A stretch of 64,000 nucleotides of DNA from assembly GCA_024234505.1 (NCBI GenBank), contig JACKOD010000001.1, forward strand, positions 620,001 through 684,000. Reading direction: 5' to 3'. The notes under the pieces are model-generated. The model did not search any database. It was not told the origin of the DNA and saw only the letters and a list, made by a program, of their open reading frames with translations. The translations under genes and the position numbers were made by a program. The first letter of the stretch is position 1. Every line of letters begins with the position of its first letter. This DNA is from Hahellaceae bacterium (lineage in GTDB: Bacteria > Pseudomonadota > Gammaproteobacteria > Pseudomonadales > Oleiphilaceae). Shown here in pieces: positions 1-6,338 of the stretch.

Positions 1-641
1 CTAATTCGACTACCGAAGCCATAGAGCTGACTCAGGCCGCGAAAGATATTGGTGCTGATGCCTGCTTGCTGGTGACACCTTATTACAACAAACCCACGCA
101 GGAAGGTTTGTACCGCCACTACGTCAAAATTGCGGAATCGGTTGAAATCGCGCAAATCCTCTATAACGTGCCAGGTCGAACCGCCGTCGATATGAGCAAT
201 GCGACAGTGGCACGTTTGGTGGGTGTGCCCAATATTGTCGGAATTAAAGATGCCACGGGTAATCTTGAGCGCGGTAAGGAACTGATTGAGCTGGTTAATG
301 GAAAAATGGCGGTTTACTCTGGTGATGACGCTACCGCAGTCGAGCTGATTCTTCTGGGGGCACAGGGTAATATTTCGGTAACTGCTAACGTGGCTCCCCA
401 TGAAATGTCAGAAATCTGTCGCTTGGCCGGTTTGGGTCAGGCCGATGCAGCGCGCGCGATTAATGACCGCCTGATGCCCTTGCATCAAAAGCTGTTTGTT
501 GAGTCCAATCCTATTCCCGTCAAGTGGGCTTTGCAGCAGATGGGGTTGATGAAGGAAGGTATTCGTCTTCCATTGACACCCCTTAGTGAAGCATTTCACG
601 CTGACCTGAGATCTGCAATGCAATCAGCCGGAATTCTTTAA
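1..641 (+). CDS. dapA: 4-hydroxy-tetrahydrodipicolinate synthase, C-terminal part
   Basis: Condenses pyruvate with aspartate semialdehyde in the first committed step of lysine and diaminopimelate synthesis (cytoplasm). The gene enters from the left edge; the first complete codon is at position 3 and the visible reading begins NSTTEAIELTQ, a conserved internal stretch, so roughly the first quarter is missing. Visible family marks are the TPYYNKPTQEG segment, the YNVPGRT motif with the catalytic tyrosine, and the Schiff-base lysine in GIKDATGNLER. The stop codon overlaps the start of bamC by one base (TAATG), which implies translational coupling. The dapA-bamC pairing is common in Gammaproteobacteria. 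Identity is secure; only the N-terminus is unseen. Confidence 0.97.
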   Translation, partial: NSTTEAIELTQAAKDIGADACLLVTPYYNKPTQEGLYRHYVKIAESVEIAQILYNVPGRTAVDMSNATVARLVGVPNIVGIKDATGNLERGKELIELVNGKMAVYSGDDATAVELILLGAQGNISVTANVAPHEMSEICRLAGLGQADAARAINDRLMPLHQKLFVESNPIPVKWALQQMGLMKEGIRLPLTPLSEAFHADLRSAMQSAGIL

Positions 642-1750
642 TGGATAACGTCCAGAAGATGCTCAAGGTATTCAATGGAAATTCGCTTAAACGGGGGGCG
701 ATCACAGCGATACTCCTCAGTGTGGGCGGATGTGGCAATTTGGTTCGTGATCGCTCGACGGACTATATTGATGCGCCCCGTGGCGAGCCGTTGACTATTC
801 CCGAATGGTACGAAAACGACAAAATACAATCTCGCTATCCGATACCTGAAGCGACAAACAAGGTGGCGTTATCGAGAGATTATCACTTGCCGGAACCCCC
901 TGATACCGCAATCAACGTTCAGGAGCAATTCTATGAACTTGAAAAGATTGATGATCAGGTTTGGCTTTTGGTCAGTGAGCTGCCGGGACGAGTCTGGCCT
1001 GCGATGGATCAGTATTTCGAATCGAATGGACTGCGACTGGCCCATCAGAATCCACGGATTGGGTTAATGCAAACCGAGCCATTAACCCAGTCAGTGAAGG
1101 CAAGAGCATTGCTTACAAGATTTGGCGTGGATGTTGATGCGCCGGAGCTCAAAAATCTGGTCATTCAGGCGCGTTTAACTCAGGGTGTCAAGCGCACTTC
1201 TGCTGAATTGCAGGTGCGTTTGATTACGCCTAATGATCCGGCGGCCTTTCAGTCGTGGAAAGCGCAAACGGAACGCGCCGGAGCAGAGGAACTCATGCTG
1301 GCGGAAATTGGTGACTGGCTGGAAAGCAAACGCGGATCCAAAACCTATTCGCTGTTGGCTCAGGATATTGGTGGTTCATCCCGTGTAAGCCTGATTTCGG
1401 AAGAAAATTCGGAAGCCTGGCTACGTATCGATCTGGCCTTTGAACGCGCTTGGCATGCAACGGCGCGGGCACTGAAGAAAAGCAATGTTCGCGTAGTGGA
1501 TATTGATCGCAGTCAGGGTGCTTATTTCGTCAATTATAAAGATCCTAATGACAAACCTGGCTGGTTTATGAGTTTGTTTACGTCAACAGACGACCAAGAC
1601 CAGATATTGGGTAACAACTACAACCTGCTGGTGAAGTTAAGTCATGAACAGGACTTTGTTCGCTTGTTCGTCGAAAATGCCAAGGAAAGCGAATTGACCG
1701 TGGAACAGCGCCGGACAGTGCTGAATGCGCTACTTGAAAACATCAATTAA
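641..1750 (+). CDS. bamC: Outer membrane assembly lipoprotein BamC
   Basis: Accessory lipoprotein of the BAM complex that folds beta-barrel proteins into the outer membrane. 369 residues, slightly longer than the enterobacterial protein. A basic start and hydrophobic stretch lead to a lipobox-like LSVGGC, with Cys31 as the likely lipidated residue. The unstructured segment after it has the family pattern (RSTDYIDAPRGEPL, then IPEWYENDKIQSRYPIP) that in known BamC contacts BamD. Two helix-grip domains follow (about 90-210 and 250-365). The start overlaps the dapA stop. An in-frame ATG six codons in would give a more usual signal-peptide length. Family known from gene order and N-terminal pattern; function inferred from the family. 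Confidence 0.9.
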   Translation: MDNVQKMLKVFNGNSLKRGAITAILLSVGGCGNLVRDRSTDYIDAPRGEPLTIPEWYENDKIQSRYPIPEATNKVALSRDYHLPEPPDTAINVQEQFYELEKIDDQVWLLVSELPGRVWPAMDQYFESNGLRLAHQNPRIGLMQTEPLTQSVKARALLTRFGVDVDAPELKNLVIQARLTQGVKRTSAELQVRLITPNDPAAFQSWKAQTERAGAEELMLAEIGDWLESKRGSKTYSLLAQDIGGSSRVSLISEENSEAWLRIDLAFERAWHATARALKKSNVRVVDIDRSQGAYFVNYKDPNDKPGWFMSLFTSTDDQDQILGNNYNLLVKLSHEQDFVRLFVENAKESELTVEQRRTVLNALLENIN

Positions 1751-1853
1751 CGTTGTGATCAGACCTGCAAATGTCTTGTTAATGAAAATATAATGGTTAG
1801 TCGAATAATTTAATGCCTGGAAGACTGCCTATGCTGGCAGAAAGGAGATAACA

Positions 1854-2603
1854 ATGAACAAAATGACTTCATGGATTGCTGCTTCAACACTTACCTTGTG
1901 TGCGCCCTTTGCGTTGGCTGATGTCATTGGGGCTTCCGCTGGAATGTCTTATTGGATACCTGATACCTCGGGCACTGTTAAATCCGGGGGTTCAGAGATT
2001 GATCTTGAAAAAAACCTGGGTCTGAAAGATCAGGAAAATATGGTCTTTTTTGTCACCTTGGAGCATCCGCTTCCTTTGCTTCCTAATGCCAAGTTTCAAT
2101 ACTTCGATATGGATCAGGTATCCTACGGCAACATCAATACTTCTTTTAATGGTGTAAATTTCAGCGGCAATGTGCAGACCAGTCTCGACCTTACGCACTA
2201 CGAGTTCATACTTTATTACGAAGTACTGGATAACATCATCGACCTGGACGTAGGTATTAACGCGAAGTTGTTTGATGGTGAATTATTTATTCGTCAAACC
2301 ACCAATAATTCCAACGTCGGCAACACCAGTCGCACCGAAATTAATGAAATAGTCCCTATGCTCTACGCCAATGCCGGGGCCAGTTTGCCATTTACCGGCT
2401 TGTCAGCGGGTGTTGAAGCCAGCGCAATTAGTTATGGTGATGCATTAGCATACGATGTGGCGGCCAAAGTGCGTCAGCGTATTACTGTGATAGCCTTTGA
2501 GCTGGGTTATCGAGCGATGAAAGTAGATATCGAAGACATCAGTAATGTTGATGTGAATATTGATGTGGCCGGCCCTTACGTCAGCGCAATGGTTGTTTTT
2601 TAA
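1854..2603 (+). CDS. Outer membrane beta-barrel protein, TIGR04219-like
   Basis: 249 residues with a cleavable signal peptide (hydrophobic core after MNKMTSW, cleavage probably at FALA|D, residue 22). The mature part has alternating hydrophobic and polar residues and ends GPYVSAMVVF, with the aromatic C-terminal residue typical of outer membrane barrels recognised by BAM. The opening VIGASAGMSYWIPDTSG and the LFDGELFIRQ segment fit the TIGR04219 family as I recall it; the function of that family is unknown. A good ribosome site (AAAGGAG) lies 7 bases before the ATG. It follows bamC by about 100 bases and may share its transcript. No pore or enzyme role can be read from the sequence. Confidence 0.75.
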   Translation: MNKMTSWIAASTLTLCAPFALADVIGASAGMSYWIPDTSGTVKSGGSEIDLEKNLGLKDQENMVFFVTLEHPLPLLPNAKFQYFDMDQVSYGNINTSFNGVNFSGNVQTSLDLTHYEFILYYEVLDNIIDLDVGINAKLFDGELFIRQTTNNSNVGNTSRTEINEIVPMLYANAGASLPFTGLSAGVEASAISYGDALAYDVAAKVRQRITVIAFELGYRAMKVDIEDISNVDVNIDVAGPYVSAMVVF

Positions 2604-2683
2604 GTAAAAGACTGTTTGTTCGTTGGCGTCTGAGTTAGCGCTTTATTGATAAATGCCAGATAGATAAATACCAGAGGTAGATC

Positions 2684-3691
2684 GTGAGGATTCTTGTTAC
2701 AGGGACAGCCGGTTTTATAGGGTCGACACTGACACACAAACTATTAGCGCGAGGTGACGAAGTCATTGGCGTCGATAATGTGAATGACTACTATGAAGTG
2801 TCTCTTAAAGAGGCGCGTCTGGCACGTCTAACGTCGCAAAAAGGTTTTACGGAAGTCCGTGCTGGCGTAGAAGATCGGGAGGCTATGAGTAGCGTCTTTG
2901 CCAAATTCAAGCCGCAGCGGGTAGTGCATCTTGCGGCGCAGGCCGGCGTACGCTATTCGCTTGAAAATCCTCATGCCTATATTGATTCCAATATCGTCGG
3001 ATTTACCAATATTCTGGAAGCTTGCCGTCATAATCAGGTAGAACATCTTGTTTATGCTTCCAGTAGTTCGGTGTATGGCGCTAACGAAGCCATGCCATTT
3101 TCGGTACACGACAATGTTGACCATCCGCTAAGCCTTTATGCGGCCAGCAAGAAGGCCAATGAGTTGATGGCGCATACCTATAGTCACTTGTTTGGGTTAC
3201 CAACCACTGGGCTCCGTTTCTTTACCGTGTATGGCCCTTGGGGGCGTCCGGATATGGCTTTGTTTTTATTTACCAAGGCGATTCTTGAAGGCAAACCTAT
3301 CAACGTATTTAACTACGGAAAACATCGCAGAGACTTTACTTACGTAGATGATATTGTTGAAGGCGTGATTCGCACGCTGGACAACGTTGCACAACCCAAT
3401 CATGCATGGGATGGCAGGAATCCGGATCCCGGTACCAGTCGTGCACCCTATCGTATTTACAATATTGGTAGTAATAATCCCTGCGAATTGTTGCGCTATA
3501 TCGAACTTATCGAACAAAACGTTGGCAAGAAAGCGGAAATGAATCTGCTTCCGTTACAGCCAGGTGATGTTCCGGATACCTATGCGAATGTGGATGCGCT
3601 AGTTGAAGATGTCGGCTACAAACCGTCGACACCGCTTGAAACCGGCGTTGCAAACTTTGTAAATTGGTATAGGGAATATTACAAGGTTTAA
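2684..3691 (+). CDS. NAD-dependent epimerase, UDP-glucuronate 4-epimerase-like
   Basis: Extended short-chain dehydrogenase of 335 residues that probably interconverts UDP-glucuronate and UDP-galacturonate for surface polysaccharide. Rossmann motif GTAGFIGS is at residues 7-14, the DNVNDYY segment follows as in CapI/LspL-type epimerases, and the catalytic set is S-S-S near 125 and YAASKKANE (YxxxK) near 150. FFTVYGPWGRPDMA is characteristic of the glucuronate epimerase group. The start is GTG with an AGAGG ribosome site just upstream. It stands alone, with no glycosyltransferases beside it, so the exact substrate is inference. UDP-glucose 4-epimerase is the main alternative, but the length and the GRPDMA motif argue against it. 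Confidence 0.85.
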   Translation: MRILVTGTAGFIGSTLTHKLLARGDEVIGVDNVNDYYEVSLKEARLARLTSQKGFTEVRAGVEDREAMSSVFAKFKPQRVVHLAAQAGVRYSLENPHAYIDSNIVGFTNILEACRHNQVEHLVYASSSSVYGANEAMPFSVHDNVDHPLSLYAASKKANELMAHTYSHLFGLPTTGLRFFTVYGPWGRPDMALFLFTKAILEGKPINVFNYGKHRRDFTYVDDIVEGVIRTLDNVAQPNHAWDGRNPDPGTSRAPYRIYNIGSNNPCELLRYIELIEQNVGKKAEMNLLPLQPGDVPDTYANVDALVEDVGYKPSTPLETGVANFVNWYREYYKV

Positions 3692-3966
3692 TGCCGAATG
3701 TGATTGGGTGGTCGATGTTGTTGGCCACCTGATTCCGGTTCGCTAAAGATGGCAAGCACACTTTATATCGAGGCAGGGGATAGTATTTTGCCGCTGCCGA
3801 CCCAGACCGGGCCTTATCAATTCGAGCGACAGTAAGTTTCTGGAATCTGAAACAAAAAGAGATATTAAAAACCAGCGAGAAAACAGGATTTATTGCTTGC
3901 CTGTCGCAAAGCCTTTTGTTAAATTACGCACCCGCTGAAGGCAATAAGCCAAAGCGACATCCCTAT
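3692..3966 (+). other. Intergenic region with a 28-codon ORF and tRNA promoter area
   Basis: 275 bases between the epimerase and the tRNA. An open frame at 3749-3835 would encode 28 residues beginning MASTLYIEAGD, but it has no clear ribosome site and I do not recognise the product. A weak sigma70-like pair may drive the tRNA (TTGCTT at 3893-3898 with TTGTTA or TTAAAT about 17-20 bases downstream). No convincing terminator for the epimerase was seen. Confidence 0.35.
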
Positions 3967-4043
<77 letters not shown>

Positions 4044-4262
4044 ATTTTAAAATCAACTAACCACGTTTACTTGGTTTTAAAATCGAAAAAGCTGAAAACG
4101 CTTAAGTTCACATTTAGTCTTGATTCAAAAAATCCCCGTTTCTCCTCACGATTAAGTAAATTAACGTCGCTATATCCATTATCTATGTATTGAGTTTTGA
4201 TTCGTTTTGACTCGCATCAATCGGTCGTTTGCGCTTGAAAGACTGTAGCGCAGAAAGTTGAC

Positions 4263-4349
4263 TCATTGAACGAGGAAGCTCACAAACATCATTTTGTTAT
4301 GTAAACCGATGCCACAGTGATATTTGTGTGGATTGGTATAGAATTTCAT
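4263..4349 (-). pseudogene. IS110-type transposase, N-terminal remnant (28 codons)
   Basis: Reading leftward from an ATG at 4349, the peptide MKFYTNPHKYHCGIGLHNK then runs MMFVSFLVQ and stops. The pattern M-x-F/Y-YT-x-x-H-K-x-x-CGI-x-LH is the start of one group of IS110-family transposases, in which GIDLH carries the first catalytic Asp of the RuvC-like DEDD domain. Here that Asp is Gly (GIGLH), and the frame ends after 28 codons of an expected 300 or more, so it is dead. A good ribosome site (GGAGG, 8 bases upstream) survives, which supports this as the original gene start. No C-terminal half was found nearby. Family assignment is from memory of the motif. Confidence 0.6.
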
Positions 4350-4461
4350 AATGTTGGCCTCCAAAGGTCTGCGTCTAAGCGCTCCCTGTACATTGGATGG
4401 TAGTATGACAAGCCAAGCCTGAAACTCCATTGAAGGCATCATTGGTATCAAGGGCTAAGTA

Positions 4462-4470
4462 GGGGGGGGG
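4462..4470 (+). repeat. Poly-G tract (9 G)
   Basis: Nine consecutive G residues end two bases before the ATG at 4473. Homopolymer runs of this length are prone to slipped-strand change in length. The position in the ribosome-binding region of the next gene means a length change could alter translation. The tract may also be a scar of the eroded insertion sequence. Confidence 0.6.
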
Positions 4471-4472
4471 CA

Positions 4473-5387
4473 ATGTATATTGTACCTACAATTAGTTACT
4501 CAGGAAGTATGGATTATTGTGCACGTTACCCTCACTGGTATGGATCAATCGTTAACAAAAATCAGGCGTTGATTATTCTCATTATATTGAAGATTCTCAT
4601 CGTGGCGCTTTGCCTTGTGTGCTTTGGCAGCGTGAATGCACAAGTGGTTCCGGAGCCCGGTTCTTCCTCGGGTACTTCAAACGTTGTTCCTTCAAAATTA
4701 ATACGCATCGCCACAGGCGAATATCCTCCCTGGATCGGAGAGCATCAACCCGGTAACGGCTATGTTGCCCAAATAATCCGGGAAAGTTTCAAACTACGCG
4801 GATATGGCGTCGAATTTATCTTCTTTCCCTGGAAGCGGGCCTACGAGCAGACAAATTATGGGCACTATGATGCCACTGCTTATTGGTATCCATCTGAACA
4901 GCGTCGAAAAGATTTTTTATATAGCGACCCGCTACATTACGAGAGCACGCATTTCTTTTTCCACAAGTCAAAACCTCTGGCAAACTGGCAGCGACTGGAA
5001 GACCTTAAAAACTTGAAAATTGGCGTTACCGATGGGTATACCTATACAGACGAGTTTTGGGCGCTGGCTCGTGCAGGTGTATTAAATGTTGAAACGGCAA
5101 ACCGGGACGAATTGAACATGGGAAAGCTGATCTTTCAACGAATTGATATTTTTCCGATTGAAAAGCAATTGGGGTTTAGTCTACTCCAACAAAACGTTAA
5201 ACCACAGGTTAGCAACCTGATCGACTACCACCCCAAACCCCTGATGGAAACCACGGGGCACTTGCTGTTTCCAAAAAGCTTGCCTGCTTCCGTATCGCGT
5301 TTAAAAGACTTTAATCAGGGCTTGGCTGAACTGAAAAAAAATGGTCATTATGACCTCGTGTTGAACTCTCTGTTCAAGCGGAACTGA
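4473..5387 (+). CDS. Periplasmic solute-binding protein, family 3 type (orphan)
   Basis: Up to 304 residues. After a hydrophobic export signal (ALIILIILKILIVALCLVC, cleavage probably at VNAQ) comes a bilobal binding domain resembling SBP_bac_3: RIATGEYPPWIG at the start of lobe 1, then FPWKRAYEQ, the GHYDATAYW turn, and NLKIGVTDGYTY entering lobe 2. Such proteins bind amino acids or similar small solutes, or act as sensory partners. No permease or ATPase gene lies nearby, so a transport role is not shown by context. The start is uncertain: the ATG at 4473 gives an unusually long N-terminus, ATG 4509 has an AGGA box, and a non-ATG start nearer the hydrophobic stretch (TTG 4569) is possible. 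Confidence 0.7.
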   Translation: MYIVPTISYSGSMDYCARYPHWYGSIVNKNQALIILIILKILIVALCLVCFGSVNAQVVPEPGSSSGTSNVVPSKLIRIATGEYPPWIGEHQPGNGYVAQIIRESFKLRGYGVEFIFFPWKRAYEQTNYGHYDATAYWYPSEQRRKDFLYSDPLHYESTHFFFHKSKPLANWQRLEDLKNLKIGVTDGYTYTDEFWALARAGVLNVETANRDELNMGKLIFQRIDIFPIEKQLGFSLLQQNVKPQVSNLIDYHPKPLMETTGHLLFPKSLPASVSRLKDFNQGLAELKKNGHYDLVLNSLFKRN

Positions 5388-5631
5388 ATATATCACGCGG
5401 GTTTTAAAAAAATAAAGGGAGAGCAACGACTACTGCGTGGCGGTATGGTGCAGTGGTTATGTTTGCCGGAGGGGGGCATAGCAGACTGTTAAGTCGTTGA
5501 AGGTTCAATTTCTAGATTAAATTACGATTTAATTTCGGTTAATACGATAAAACAGTCTATGGCCAGTGAATAAATTGCAGGAAAGGAGTTCGCTGATAGA
5601 TTAGCTCTTCTACAAGCATATAAGGTTGCAA

Positions 5632-6021
5632 ATGAAAATTCCGTCTAACAAAGAAGAGTTTTTAGTGTGGCCACCCATTGGCGGTGGTATGGGGGTATTT
5701 GTTGGTACAACGTGGTTTCATTTGTTTCCCATGTACCATGAGCTCTTGCTCCGACAGGAAGGTGAGTCAATCTATGCGGGTTATCTTTTTCCCGTTGCAA
5801 TGGCGGTTGCTTTCGCAATCAGGTTGCATGGTAAGTACTGGCTAGGGTTTGGCTGGGCAGCCTTTGTGTCTTATTGTTTTGCGTTGGCATTTGCATTATT
5901 TCATCCTGAATCAGGTTTGTCGGCGTCCATGCTCGTAATTTTTACTTGCTTGTCGATTATGTTTGTCGTTCAAAGTCTGTTGCTGTTCGCAAAAAGGTTA
6001 TGGTGGCGGCATGAAAAATAA
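5632..6021 (+). CDS. Small membrane protein of unknown function
   Basis: About 129 residues from the ATG at 5632, with AAGG upstream; a TTG two codons earlier is possible. I do not recognise the family. After a polar N-terminus (MKIPSNKEEFLVWPP) there are about four hydrophobic segments: GGGMGVFVGTTWFHLFPMY, YAGYLFPVAMAVAFAI, WLGFGWAAFVSYCFALAFALF and SMLVIFTCLSIMFVVQSLLLF. It ends in a basic tail (KRLWWRHEK), so the C-terminus is probably cytoplasmic. No motif suggests an activity. It sits alone between the orphan binding protein and the CheA-like kinase, both on the same strand, but the gaps (over 230 and over 300 bases) argue against one operon. Confidence 0.6.
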   Translation: MKIPSNKEEFLVWPPIGGGMGVFVGTTWFHLFPMYHELLLRQEGESIYAGYLFPVAMAVAFAIRLHGKYWLGFGWAAFVSYCFALAFALFHPESGLSASMLVIFTCLSIMFVVQSLLLFAKRLWWRHEK

Positions 6022-6338
6022 CGCGTTTAATCTGCCAGCCCCTGAAAAATGAGATGGGGTGAATGCAACGAAAGCGATATCGTTAGCAATGGTATTTAAT
6101 ACTCGCTATTGATGTGGCGACCGAGAAATTCTGTGGTGTTAAAACCTTCTTCCGGACTGTCATTCAGTCAAAACTCATCTATTCTGGTATCTACGTACTT
6201 GCGGGTTGTGTATTACGTAATTACCTATCTTACGATATTACGTAGTTTTCCTCTCGGAGTGCGACATTTTTAAATTTGTACAATTGCATAATTTCGTACA
6301 AATGTTTGAGTTCGTACAATAATAAAAGAGGCTCTTTC
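6022..6338 (+). promoter_or_regulatory. Upstream region of the CheA-like kinase with two sets of repeated sites
   Basis: 317 bases without a gene. It contains three TACGTA palindromes (6192-6197, 6214-6219, 6239-6244) and, nearer the gene, three GTACAA boxes exactly 18 bases apart (entry at 6275). An AGAGG ribosome site lies about 10 bases before the ATG at 6339. The density of repeated sites suggests a regulated promoter; no regulator can be named from sequence. Confidence 0.5.
6275..6328 (+). repeat. Three direct 18-base repeats with core TTcGTACAA
   Basis: The units start at 6275 (TTTGTACAATTGCATAAT), 6293 (TTCGTACAAATGTTTGAG) and 6311 (TTCGTACAATAATAAAAG). The TTnGTACAA core is kept in all three and the period is exactly 18 bases. 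The array ends 10 bases before the kinase start codon, so bound protein would block initiation or early elongation. Confidence 0.7.

Larger units (their letters stand above)
4044..4472 (+). other. AT-rich tract behind tRNA-Val containing an IS remnant
   Basis: 429 bases without an intact gene. The first 215 bases show no coding pattern; a 27-codon minus-strand frame starting at 4266 and overlapping the remnant's stop is unrecognised. The second half holds a truncated IS110-type transposase start (4263-4349, minus) plus what may be the insertion sequence's upstream non-coding end (about 4350-4460), and then a nine-G tract. It looks like eroded mobile DNA. Confidence 0.5.

Noticed and set aside
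4183..4266. 27-codon minus-strand ORF overlapping the stop of the IS110 remnant
   Set aside because: The ATGA overlap looks like coupling, but the peptide (MSQLSALQSFKRKRP and onward) is unrecognised and lies in eroded DNA.
5440..5525. tRNA-Asn-like stretch (GCAGTGGTTA, then GACTGTTAAGTC, then GGTTCAATTTC)
   Set aside because: It recalls a D arm, a GTT anticodon loop and a T loop, but the anticodon stem does not pair with a seven-base loop and no acceptor stem forms. At most a very decayed tRNA copy.
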